DNA of 6,204 nucleotides from an uncultured Bacteroides sp. (GCA_900551645.1 URWP01000167.1:1-6204); one strand, 5' to 3'; counted from the first letter of the stretch, positions 1 through 6,204 are shown. Made by a program: numbers and translations. Notes: generated by a model from the sequence alone, not told the origin.

Positions 1-1139
1 GGGTAGCTCACAACGGACAGTTGCCTACCATTCAGGCAGCCATGGAGTTTAAGTATATCGGTGACGGGTGCATGACAGACCGTAATTTTACAAATGGTGT
101 GCATGCCGATATGCCTCATTATGGAAATTCATTTGTGATAAAAGCTTCACAGGTCGTTTATGCCGGGGGAAAGATTTCCCAGAGTATTGAGCAGGCTGAA
201 TTGAACAGACAAGTTTCGGAACTGGAATATCGGAAAAACCGTCAGGATGTCCGTTTTTTGCTGTTGGGACACTATCTGGACCTTTATCAATTGCATAATC
301 AACAGGTCGTTTATCAAAAGAATATTGAACAAACCCGCTTGTTAGTGAAGGACATGCAGGCTGCTTACAGGCAAGGAACAGCACTGAAAAGTGACATTAC
401 CCGGTACGAGCTCCAACTGCAGAATCTGGAACTTGGCCTTACTTCTACGTTGAATCAGATTGATGTATTGAATCATCGGTTGGTAACTACCCTCGGATTG
501 GAATCGGGTGTTCGGTTGATTCCGGATACGACAGCTTTGCGTCAACTTTCGGTGGACGCCGAGCAGGAGGAGTTCTGGCAGTCGGAGGCAAAATCTTCTC
601 CGCAGATGCAAATTGCCGGTTTACAGGTGGAACTTGGTAAGAACAGTCAGAAACTTATCCGTTCTGAACGTCGGCCTCATATCAGTCTGATAGCGGCTAA
701 CGATCTGACTGGTCCCATTTTGGTAGAGGTTCCTCCGTTGGACAAGAATTTTACGTATTGGTATGCAGGGGTAAGCATCTCTTATAATTTTGATGCATTG
801 TTTAAGAGTAAACGGAAACTGCAACAGGCCAAGTTGCATACCCGGAAGATGGAAACTCAACAAGAGTTAGTAGCCGAGGAACTAGACCATACTATTCACA
901 AGGCGTATGTTGACTTGAAAGAGGCTTATATCCGTCTGTATACACAGGAGAAAAGTCTCCAACTGGCCCATGAAAACTTCCATATTGTCCGTCAGCGTTA
1001 TCTCAACGGTCTGGCGCTGATTACCGACATGCTGGATGCCAGCAATACTCAGTTGGACACTGAACTACAACTGGCCAATGATCAGATAGAGATTCTGTAT
1101 CAGTATTATTTGTTGAAGAAGATAACCGGAACCCTTTAA
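1..1139 (+). CDS. TolC-family outer membrane efflux protein, 5' end missing
   Basis: This is the outer membrane channel of a tripartite efflux pump. It would form a trimeric barrel plus a periplasmic alpha-helical tunnel that docks with the adaptor encoded next. The frame is open from position 3 with no stop, so the gene begins left of the window. The TTG at 21 lies inside the open frame and is not a credible start. 378 codons are visible, and the missing part should hold the signal peptide and the start of the first helical repeat. The visible part has the family layout of long amphipathic helices rich in Q, L, E and K in two repeats. Each repeat contains a short strand segment: FVIKASQVVYAGGKI near the start and WYAGVSISYNFDALF about two thirds along. 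The closing segment RQRYLNGLALITDMLDA is typical of outer membrane efflux proteins. The stop codon is 19 nt before the adaptor gene, which supports one operon. The family assignment is firm; the transported substrate cannot be read from the sequence. Confidence 0.9.
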   Translation, partial: VAHNGQLPTIQAAMEFKYIGDGCMTDRNFTNGVHADMPHYGNSFVIKASQVVYAGGKISQSIEQAELNRQVSELEYRKNRQDVRFLLLGHYLDLYQLHNQQVVYQKNIEQTRLLVKDMQAAYRQGTALKSDITRYELQLQNLELGLTSTLNQIDVLNHRLVTTLGLESGVRLIPDTTALRQLSVDAEQEEFWQSEAKSSPQMQIAGLQVELGKNSQKLIRSERRPHISLIAANDLTGPILVEVPPLDKNFTYWYAGVSISYNFDALFKSKRKLQQAKLHTRKMETQQELVAEELDHTIHKAYVDLKEAYIRLYTQEKSLQLAHENFHIVRQRYLNGLALITDMLDASNTQLDTELQLANDQIEILYQYYLLKKITGTL

Positions 1140-1158
1140 TCCATAAAATTTTATTTGT

Positions 1159-2193
1159 ATGATTAGAAATAAAAGACGTGCTATCCCTAATTTTTTCATT
1201 TTGCTGATCCTGGCTATCGGTATCAGCTGGACTTTCGGACGTTTCATTCACTGGGGAAATGTAGAGTTTACCGATAATGCTCAAGTAAAGCAACACTTGA
1301 CTCCTGTTAATACCCGGGTGCAGGGGTTCATAAAAAAAATCTGTTTTGAAGAATATCAGCAAGTTAAGAAAGGTGATACGCTGGTAGTTATTGAAGATAC
1401 GGAATATCGGTTGAAAGTGGCACAGGCTGAGGCTGATTATCGGAGTGCTTTGGCAGGTAAAACTGCCATGCACACTACGATTAATACTACACAAAACAAT
1501 ATTCTGGTAACCGATGCAGCTATCGAAGAGCAACGTGTACGTCTGCAGAATGCTGAAGCTGATTTTAAACGTTATGAAGGATTGTTGAAGGAAGAAGCAG
1601 TAACACCGCAACAGTTTGACCGGGTGAAGACAGACTATGAAGCTACTAAAGCCCGTTACGAACAGTTGTTACGTCAGAAGCAGTCTACTTCGCTGGTAAA
1701 GCAGGAACAGACCCAACGGCTTGACCAGAATGAATCTGCCATCAAACTGGCAGAAGCGGAATGGGAACTGGCTCGTTTAAATCTTTCTTATACTGTCATT
1801 CTGGCGACAACCGACGGGGTAACTGGGCGAAAGGAAATCCACGAAGGTGAGCTGGTACAACCCGGACAAACTTTGGTTACTTTGGTAGACGGTACAGAAA
1901 AATGGGTTATTGCCAATTACAAAGAAACACAAACCACTCGAATGCAACGAGGACAGCTGGTTGACATACAGGTAGATGCTTTACCTGGTGTTGCTTTCGA
2001 GGGAAGGATTTCTTCTATATCCGATGCTACCGGTTCTTTTTATTCGTTGATTCCTCAAGACAATTCTGCTGGAAATTTCGTGAAAGTGGAGCAACGAATT
2101 CCTGTACGTATCGAATTTACGGAGCGTAACCGGACTGAAGATTTGGAACGTCTGCGTGCCGGAATGAATGTAGAGTGTACGGTGAGTTTTTAA
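1159..2193 (+). CDS. HlyD/EmrA-family periplasmic adaptor (membrane fusion protein)
   Basis: The product bridges the inner membrane transporter and the TolC-type channel. It has 344 residues, a usual length for EmrA-like adaptors. A short basic N-terminus (IRNKRR) is followed by one membrane anchor at about residues 11-27. The stretch TDNAQVKQHLTPVNTRVQG (38-56) is the classic first half of the lipoyl/barrel region and corresponds to the TDDAYV-type motif of EmrA. A coiled-coil hairpin rich in E, A, Q, K and R spans about 85-205. The second lipoyl half follows (LSYTVILATTDGVTGRKEI, then GELVQPGQTLVTLVDG), and a beta-barrel region ends the protein. The ATG at 1159 directly precedes the anchor, and no strong Shine-Dalgarno sequence lies ahead of it. 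The gene lies 19 nt after the channel gene and 12 nt before the MFS gene, so co-transcription is very likely. The family is clear; the cargo is not. Confidence 0.92.
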   Translation: MIRNKRRAIPNFFILLILAIGISWTFGRFIHWGNVEFTDNAQVKQHLTPVNTRVQGFIKKICFEEYQQVKKGDTLVVIEDTEYRLKVAQAEADYRSALAGKTAMHTTINTTQNNILVTDAAIEEQRVRLQNAEADFKRYEGLLKEEAVTPQQFDRVKTDYEATKARYEQLLRQKQSTSLVKQEQTQRLDQNESAIKLAEAEWELARLNLSYTVILATTDGVTGRKEIHEGELVQPGQTLVTLVDGTEKWVIANYKETQTTRMQRGQLVDIQVDALPGVAFEGRISSISDATGSFYSLIPQDNSAGNFVKVEQRIPVRIEFTERNRTEDLERLRAGMNVECTVSF

Positions 2194-2194
2194 A

Positions 2195-2200
2195 AGGAGG
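2195..2200 (+). promoter_or_regulatory. Strong Shine-Dalgarno site of the MFS gene
   Basis: AGGAGG, within the full anti-Shine-Dalgarno match AAGGAGGT at 2194-2201, ends 5 nt before the ATG at 2206. It begins right after the stop codon of the adaptor gene. It fixes the start of the transporter gene. Such a complete match is unusual for Bacteroidales, where most genes, including the other starts in this window, lack one. Confidence 0.75.
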
Positions 2201-2205
2201 TACAG

Positions 2206-3732
2206 ATGGCTGTAAATCGACCACGTGTCGCTTATTTCAAGGAGTTTCTTCCTACTCCGGTATGTATATTCCTGTCAATGTGTTTTGCTACGGTATTTCA
2301 GTTCAATGGAGGAGTTTTCTTGCCTGTAGCCGTACAGATGTCCAGCGAATTAGGATGTATTCAGGAGGATGTGATGATGGCCGGGTATGCGTCGTTCATT
2401 GGAATGACGGTGATATTTCCCATTTTGTTCCGATTGAAATCCCGTTTTACAACTCGTTCTATTCTGTTGGCGGTCTGTCCCATCTTGATTGTCTGCAACT
2501 GGATTACCATGCACACGGATATTCTTCCGGTTTTGGTAGTCACTTGTTTCATTTCTGGTTTCTTCCGGATGTGGGGTACTTTCGAGTGTTTCTCTAACAT
2601 GCGCTTGAGCGTGACTCCTTCGGGAAATTTTTCGGTGTTCTATCCATTCATATATATAGTAGTGCTGGAAAGTATCCAGTTGTCGGGGCTTGTAGCCATT
2701 CATCTGACTGATTGGGTACATTGGCGTTATATGCATGGTTTTGTTATGTTTATGTTGACTATAGTGTGGTGCTGTGTTTATTTTCTGACTCGTCGGATTC
2801 GTGTAGGAAAGAAAGTACCTTTATATGGTATCGACTGGTTTGGGGGTATCTTATGGGTTGTGGTATTATTTTCAATAGTCTATGTCTGTATTTATGGTGA
2901 GTTCTACGATTGGTTGGACAGCGTTCGGATACGAGGATGTATTGTCCTGGCTACAGTTGCTTTACTATTGAATGTGAGAAGAATGCAGACTCTGCGTAGG
3001 CCATATATCGAAATGCAGGTGCTTCGATACCGCCATTTTCCTACTATCCTTTTTCTGTTCCTGATGCTTTGTTTGTTTCTGGCTACTTCTTCTGTGCTTC
3101 AGGAGATGTTTATGAAATCCATTCTGAAGTACGACGGGTTGAATGCCATTTCGCTGAACTGGTATGTCTTTTCTGGTATCTTGTGTGGGGCTGGAGTAGT
3201 GTTCTATCGGCGTGTTGTGCTTCGAAAAGGATTCAAGTTGTTGATTGTGATAGGATTTGCACTGATTGTAGCCTATGAATATTACATGTATTTCCTGATT
3301 CATCCGAATTTGAATATCGAAAGTTTGTATCTTCCGAATTTCTTAAGAGGGATAGGGCATGGCATTCTCTATATTGCATTAACCATTTATGTGGCCAAAT
3401 GCGTTCCGTTCAAGCATTTCTTTCAGGGACTGTGTGTACTGAGTTTTATCCGGACCAGTATCGCTACACCACTTGGAACTGCTTTGTTGAACCGTTGGAT
3501 GCGGAAACTTGTACAAGACAATATCGGTCAACTGAGTCAGAACATGGATCAGGTACGTGAATGGATGCCACATGTTTCGCTGACCGATTTATACGGACAG
3601 GTAGTGCTTCAGACTGTTCTGACCAGCTTGAAGGAATTGTTCGGTTGGGTCTGTATAGGAGGAACGGTATTGGTCTTGTTATTAATTGGTTATCGTTTCT
3701 GGCGGGATGGCCGAAGAGCACTTTTGGAATGA
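2206..3732 (+). CDS. MFS efflux transporter, EmrB/DHA2-like, 14 membrane segments
   Basis: This is the inner membrane pump of the operon and would export small molecules using the proton gradient. The product has 508 residues. By eye it has 14 hydrophobic segments, at about 17-35, 58-76, 85-101, 107-121, 145-165, 176-194, 212-231, 243-257, 278-296, 318-335, 343-363, 379-398, 407-425 and 479-498. Fourteen helices are the hallmark of the DHA2 (EmrB/QacA) group. The segment IDWFGGILWVVVL at the seventh helix fits the usual DxxG pattern of that group. A large loop of about 50 residues (430-478) precedes the last helix, also as in DHA2 proteins. The MFS signature loop between helices 2 and 3 is weak (FRLKSRFTTRS instead of a GxLaDrxGrr-type sequence), so this is a divergent member. 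It follows the adaptor gene by 12 nt. Placement with the adaptor and the channel supports a three-part pump. Substrate and regulator are unknown. Confidence 0.88.
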   Translation: MAVNRPRVAYFKEFLPTPVCIFLSMCFATVFQFNGGVFLPVAVQMSSELGCIQEDVMMAGYASFIGMTVIFPILFRLKSRFTTRSILLAVCPILIVCNWITMHTDILPVLVVTCFISGFFRMWGTFECFSNMRLSVTPSGNFSVFYPFIYIVVLESIQLSGLVAIHLTDWVHWRYMHGFVMFMLTIVWCCVYFLTRRIRVGKKVPLYGIDWFGGILWVVVLFSIVYVCIYGEFYDWLDSVRIRGCIVLATVALLLNVRRMQTLRRPYIEMQVLRYRHFPTILFLFLMLCLFLATSSVLQEMFMKSILKYDGLNAISLNWYVFSGILCGAGVVFYRRVVLRKGFKLLIVIGFALIVAYEYYMYFLIHPNLNIESLYLPNFLRGIGHGILYIALTIYVAKCVPFKHFFQGLCVLSFIRTSIATPLGTALLNRWMRKLVQDNIGQLSQNMDQVREWMPHVSLTDLYGQVVLQTVLTSLKELFGWVCIGGTVLVLLLIGYRFWRDGRRALLE

Positions 3733-3799
3733 TTACGAAACTTGATATCAGATTTTCGTGGCGTGACAGAAGACCCTACCTGCTTGTTTAAACAATTAT

Positions 3800-3901
3800 T
3801 CATAGTTTGAAGTTCGCTCTCTGTTCGAGGTGGATGGTCTTGCCGATAAAGTCTTTATCCGACACACCGAATAAATGCTCCAGAAGTTTGCGGTATCGAT
3901 G
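3800..3901 (-). pseudogene. Remnant of a coding 3' end, RluA-like tail
   Basis: Read on the minus strand, this stretch ends in GKTIHLEQRANFKL followed by a TGA stop (3800-3802). The intact pseudouridine synthase gene at the right edge ends in GKTIHIEQEADFKL, so 11 of the 14 final residues are identical. Several differences are silent third-base changes, as expected of two diverged protein-coding copies rather than chance. Upstream of these residues the reading is HRYRKLLEHLFGVSDKDFI, which does not match the corresponding RluA part. The remnant is therefore either a chimera or a tail joined to another degraded gene; I do not recognise that second part. The open frame continues upstream into the antisense of the sialidase-like gene and has no plausible start of its own, so I treat it as a fragment. 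The left limit of homology is the end of the 14-residue match near 3844; the boundary at 3901 is an estimate. Confidence 0.45.
3807..3845. repeat. Left copy of 39-bp imperfect direct repeat
   Basis: It aligns without gaps to 5754-5792 in the same orientation, with 32 of 39 bases identical by hand count. Positions 3821-3845 match at 24 of 25 bases. It corresponds to the last codons of an rluA-type gene read on the minus strand. The two copies are 1947 bp apart and bracket the sialidase-like gene. Confidence 0.7.
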
Positions 3902-3918
3902 GGAATATTTTATATTTG
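3887..3918 (+). promoter_or_regulatory. Bacteroides-type promoter for the sialidase-like gene
   Basis: TTTG at 3887-3890 and TATATTTG at 3911-3918 match the Bacteroides -33 (TTTG) and -7 (TAnnTTTG) consensus. The spacer is 20 nt, within the usual range. The expected transcript start near 3924 gives a leader of about 50 nt before the ATG at 3976. The -33 box lies inside the minus-strand gene remnant. No operator or riboswitch is visible in the leader. The match is exact, but it has been read by eye only. Confidence 0.7.
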
Positions 3919-3975
3919 AATCACATTCATTGACGATGGAGTGAATCTGAAAAGTTAAGTAATGATATACAGCAG

Positions 3976-5646
3976 ATGAAACGAATATCTTTGGTACTAT
4001 TCTTTGTCGGTACAACATTGTTTGCCGGAAGAGGACAAATACCGGTTTCCTTGGATGAAGTCTATGAGCCGGTAGTGGTAGGAATCCCTCCAAGTGATGC
4101 CTTTATCGGATTGTCACGTATGGAAGACGGAGAGCTCCGTCATTACAATTATGGAGCACATCCGGATTCTGGACAACCGTTGTATTTGTCCAGCCATGAC
4201 AATGGATTAACTTGGAAAACAGTTGCTTTGCCATATGAATTGCCTTATGCAGACCAACGTTCGCCGCGTAGTGGTGAGTATATCCGGCTTTTTTGTACCG
4301 GTTCTGCTGTTTATGCCATGAGGACTGAGGGAGGGTTGGAAGGTGGACGTACTATTATCAGGATAGATGATGAGGCGGGTATTATGAACAAGCCTCCTAT
4401 CTTTATTCATGGAGGAAAACGTATTATTTCCGGTGCTCATAGGACCGATCGAAGTGGAGCTTTTGTCTATTATTCCGATGACGATGGGCGTACCTGGCAT
4501 ACTTCGACTAAAGTTACCGTTCCGCCGCACCAGAAAGGAGGATTTCACCAGGGAGTACGGTGGAATCACGGAGCGGTAGAACCGACAATCGTCGAATTGA
4601 ATGACGGACGATTATGGATGATTATACGTACCTCGCAAGACAAGCATTATCAGGCTTTTTCGGAAGATGGAGGAGAGACGTGGAGCGAGGCAACTCCTTC
4701 TCCGTTCTATGGAACGATTACGATGCCTACCTTGTATCGGATGGCAGACGGAAGGCTTCTTTTCTTCTGGTGTAATACCACACCGTTGCCTGAACTTCCT
4801 ACAGCCAATGGGGTATGGGACGATGTTTTTACGAATCGGGATGCTGTTCATGTAGCTATCTCGGAAGATGACGGGAAGACTTGGAAAGGGATGCGTGAAC
4901 TGTTGCTGAACGTAGAGCGGAATTCGTCTGCCTTTGGTGATACCAGGCCCGGTGAAGACAAGAGTGTGCATCAGGTACAGGCGGTAGAGGTTGCTCCCGG
5001 TAAAATCCTGGCTTCAGTCGGACAACATCGGTTGTGCCGGAAACTGGTTATCTTCGATGTGGATTGGTTATATGAATCGCGCCGTTCCTGTGATTTCAGT
5101 GACGGACTGGAATCATGGTCGGCTTTTCGTTATTATCAGGGAATCGTAGGACATTGTTGCTATAACCGACAGGAAATGCCGTTACTGGTAGCACATCCGG
5201 ACCGTCCCGGGAAAAATGCTATCCATTTAGGGTATATGCCAAATGATTCGTTGGTGCAGGATAACGATGGAGCTGTATGGAATTTTCCGGTTGCACCCGA
5301 TGGCTCGGTTCATGTCCGGTTGAAGCTTCCTCAAGGCTCGAAAGGGGTACAACTAGTATTGAATGACCGATGGTTTAATCCTACTGATACGGTGGCCAGC
5401 TATGAATGTATGTACACCGTTCCTTTGAGCCGGAACAGGTTAGGTATAAGGGATGAAGAGTGGCATGAGGTTACGGTAGAATGGAAGAAGAATCGTCCGG
5501 CTGTACTGTCAGTAGATGGACGTAAGAAAGGAAAACTGCCTTTGGTCCGTCCTACCGAACATGGCGTTTCCTATCTTCATTTCTTAGGGGGACGCATACC
5601 GGATAAGACTGGAATTTTCATCGATTACGTGGATGGTGGAAAATGA
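3976..5646 (+). CDS. Exported sialidase-like BNR/Asp-box propeller protein
   Basis: The 556-residue product starts with a signal peptide (MKR, then a hydrophobic core to about residue 17) and has no lipobox cysteine, so export to the periplasm is expected. Four Asp-box motifs are visible: SHDNGLTW (73-80), SDDDGRTW (167-174), SEDGGETW (229-236) and SEDDGKTW (296-303). They point to a six-bladed beta-propeller of the sialidase superfamily covering about 25-370. The segment VEPTIVELNDGRLWMIIRTS (201-220) is typical of the BNR_2-type group. From about 373 to the end, a second region rich in beta strands (WHEVTVEWK, then AVLSVDGRKKGKL) resembles a LamG-like sandwich. The FRIP-type motif of classical GH33 sialidases is absent near the N-terminus, so true sialidase activity is doubtful. 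Glycan hydrolysis on another sugar is a reasonable inference. The ATG at 3976 is the only start that leaves an intact signal peptide, and an in-frame stop lies at 3931-3933. The gene has its own promoter and terminator, and no SusC/SusD or other glycan-use genes are in view. Confidence 0.85.
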   Translation: MKRISLVLFFVGTTLFAGRGQIPVSLDEVYEPVVVGIPPSDAFIGLSRMEDGELRHYNYGAHPDSGQPLYLSSHDNGLTWKTVALPYELPYADQRSPRSGEYIRLFCTGSAVYAMRTEGGLEGGRTIIRIDDEAGIMNKPPIFIHGGKRIISGAHRTDRSGAFVYYSDDDGRTWHTSTKVTVPPHQKGGFHQGVRWNHGAVEPTIVELNDGRLWMIIRTSQDKHYQAFSEDGGETWSEATPSPFYGTITMPTLYRMADGRLLFFWCNTTPLPELPTANGVWDDVFTNRDAVHVAISEDDGKTWKGMRELLLNVERNSSAFGDTRPGEDKSVHQVQAVEVAPGKILASVGQHRLCRKLVIFDVDWLYESRRSCDFSDGLESWSAFRYYQGIVGHCCYNRQEMPLLVAHPDRPGKNAIHLGYMPNDSLVQDNDGAVWNFPVAPDGSVHVRLKLPQGSKGVQLVLNDRWFNPTDTVASYECMYTVPLSRNRLGIRDEEWHEVTVEWKKNRPAVLSVDGRKKGKLPLVRPTEHGVSYLHFLGGRIPDKTGIFIDYVDGGK

Positions 5647-5664
5647 TATTTGTGTTGAGTAAGG

Positions 5665-5725
5665 AAGTCTGACAGACAGGTTATAAAACAGATATGACCT
5701 GTCTGTGTCAGACTTTGTTTTCTTG
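5665..5725 (+). terminator. Hairpin terminator after the sialidase-like gene
   Basis: The left arm 5665-5685 pairs with 5693-5715. There are 10 pairs, a 2-nt bulge (5704-5705), 7 pairs and then 4 further pairs including one T-G pair, around the 7-nt loop AAACAGA. A T-rich stretch follows (TTTGTTTTCTT). It begins 18 nt after the stop codon and lies between two converging genes. Because the left flank has no long A-run, it is mainly a plus-strand terminator, though the hairpin could also slow transcription coming from the pseudouridine synthase gene. Confidence 0.85.
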
Positions 5726-5746
5726 GCTTGTTGCAAGAATTATCTT

Positions 5747-6204
5747 TTAAAGCTTGAAATCGGCCTCCTGTTCGATGTGGATGGTCTTGCCGTTTATCGG
5801 ATGGATGAAGGTCAGTTCGGCTGCGTGCAGATAGAGACGGTCGGCTTTCTGTCCGTAAAGCTCATCGCCAACGATGGGGCAACCCAGCCCTTGCGGATGT
5901 GCCGCATGGACCCGTAGCTGATGGGTACGTCCGGTCAGCGGATAAAAGGAAACCCATGTACGGTTATCTAGAACTCTAATTACCCGATAACGGGTTACGG
6001 CAGGTTTTCCGTGCTCGAAATCGACGGATTGGAGTGGTCGGTTCAACAGGTTCGGGCAAAGGGGTAAGCGGATTTCTCCTTCCTCCTTTGAAGGAATACC
6101 TTCCAGGATGGCGGTATAACGTTTCTTGATACTGCGGGTCTCGAATTGGGCCTGCAGATGTTGGTGAACTTCCTTTGTCTTGGCTGCCAGCAGCAGACCG
6201 GAGG
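5747..6204 (-). CDS. RluA-family RNA pseudouridine synthase, N-terminal part missing
   Basis: The enzyme would convert uridine to pseudouridine in rRNA or tRNA. The visible 152 codons are the C-terminal part; the frame is open to the right edge at 6204, so the gene begins outside. The first visible residues, SGLLLAAKTKEVHQHLQAQF, follow directly on the HRLDxxT motif of the family. The catalytic aspartate should therefore lie four residues beyond the edge, and the two leftover bases fit a threonine codon (ACC). Next come KKRYTAILEG, FYPLTGRTHQLRVHAAHPQG and PIVGDELYG, which are conserved RluA-family blocks. The end, LHAAELTFIHPINGKTI, is the usual terminal strand region. The TTG at 6044-6046 (minus strand) lies inside these blocks and is not a start. 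The gene converges on the sialidase-like gene, with about 100 nt and a hairpin between them. Which uridine it modifies cannot be decided from this part. Confidence 0.92.
   Translation of the reverse strand, partial: SGLLLAAKTKEVHQHLQAQFETRSIKKRYTAILEGIPSKEEGEIRLPLCPNLLNRPLQSVDFEHGKPAVTRYRVIRVLDNRTWVSFYPLTGRTHQLRVHAAHPQGLGCPIVGDELYGQKADRLYLHAAELTFIHPINGKTIHIEQEADFKL
5754..5792. repeat. Right copy of 39-bp imperfect direct repeat
   Basis: This copy is the 3' coding end of the intact RluA-family gene, covering codons for GKTIHIEQEADFK. It matches 3807-3845 at 32 of 39 bases in the same orientation. AATTAT occurs a few bases to the left of both copies (3794-3799 and 5738-5743), with slightly different spacing. 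Confidence 0.7.

Larger units (their letters stand above)
3733..3975. other. Intergenic gap with gene remnant and promoter
   Basis: These 243 nt between the pump operon and the sialidase-like gene contain no intact gene. From left to right I see a 6-bp inverted repeat (ACGAAA at 3735-3740 with TTTCGT at 3754-3759) without a T-run, and the 12-nt perfect palindrome TTGTTTAAACAA at 3784-3795. These are followed by a minus-strand coding remnant resembling an rluA tail, then a Bacteroides-type promoter. No convincing terminator for the upstream operon is visible. Confidence 0.7.

Noticed and set aside
1140..1158. Promoter-like TTTATTTG before the adaptor gene
   Set aside because: It does not fit TAnnTTTG, and it ends one base before the ATG, leaving no room for a leader.
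1021..1611. 196-codon open frame on the minus strand across the channel and adaptor genes
   Set aside because: It lies fully antisense to two well-supported genes, spans their junction and has low-complexity, cysteine- and serine-rich content typical of a shadow frame.
2175..2597. 140-codon plus-strand open frame overlapping the MFS start
   Set aside because: It is out of frame with the clear 14-helix transporter, and its sequence has no family character.
3735..3759. Inverted repeat ACGAAA/TTTCGT as terminator of the pump operon
   Set aside because: There are only 6 pairs, a 13-nt spacer and no T-run afterwards, so it is too weak to call.
4207..4971. Two minus-strand open frames of about 120 codons inside the sialidase-like gene
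   Set aside because: They are antisense to a strongly supported gene, and no family-like motifs or start signals are seen.
5705..5917. 70-codon plus-strand open frame antisense to the pseudouridine synthase gene
   Set aside because: It overlaps the terminator arm and conserved RluA blocks on the other strand, so it is a shadow frame.
1..6204. CRISPR array, tRNA, rRNA, insertion sequence or toxin-antitoxin genes
   Set aside because: I looked for repeated spacers, cloverleaf-like sequence, transposase motifs and small gene pairs, and found none.

Overview
The window looks like chromosomal DNA from a member of the Bacteroidales (Bacteroides/Phocaeicola-like). This rests on protein character and on a Bacteroides-type promoter (TTTG, 20 nt, TATATTTG) ahead of the sialidase-like gene. 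Most start codons here also lack a clear Shine-Dalgarno sequence. The genus is an inference; no rRNA or other marker gene is present.

Layout. Positions 1-3732 hold three plus-strand genes with very short gaps (19 and 12 nt). They are a TolC-type outer membrane protein (5' end cut off by the window), an EmrA/HlyD-type periplasmic adaptor and an EmrB/DHA2-type 14-helix MFS transporter. Together they read as one operon for a tripartite drug or small-molecule efflux pump spanning both membranes. Its promoter, and any regulator, would lie left of the window. Positions 3733-3975 are a 243-nt gap without an intact gene. It holds a short minus-strand coding remnant whose last 14 codons closely resemble the end of the pseudouridine synthase gene further right, and also the promoter for the next gene. 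Positions 3976-5646 encode an exported 556-residue protein with four Asp-box (BNR) motifs and a C-terminal beta-sandwich-like region. It belongs to the sialidase-like propeller superfamily, but its substrate is unknown. A strong hairpin terminator follows at 5665-5725. On the minus strand, 5747-6204 is the C-terminal part of an RluA-family pseudouridine synthase gene that runs off the right edge and converges on the sialidase-like gene.

How the parts relate. The pump genes form one functional unit. The sialidase-like gene is a separate transcription unit with its own promoter and terminator. It is bracketed by 39-bp imperfect direct repeats derived from the 3' end of an rluA-type gene (32/39 identical, 24/25 over the inner part). 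This suggests that the roughly 1.95-kb segment arrived or was rearranged at the rluA 3' end. That arrangement is the most unusual thing in the window. I see no integrase, transposase, CRISPR array, tRNA or rRNA, and no convincing new multi-gene system.
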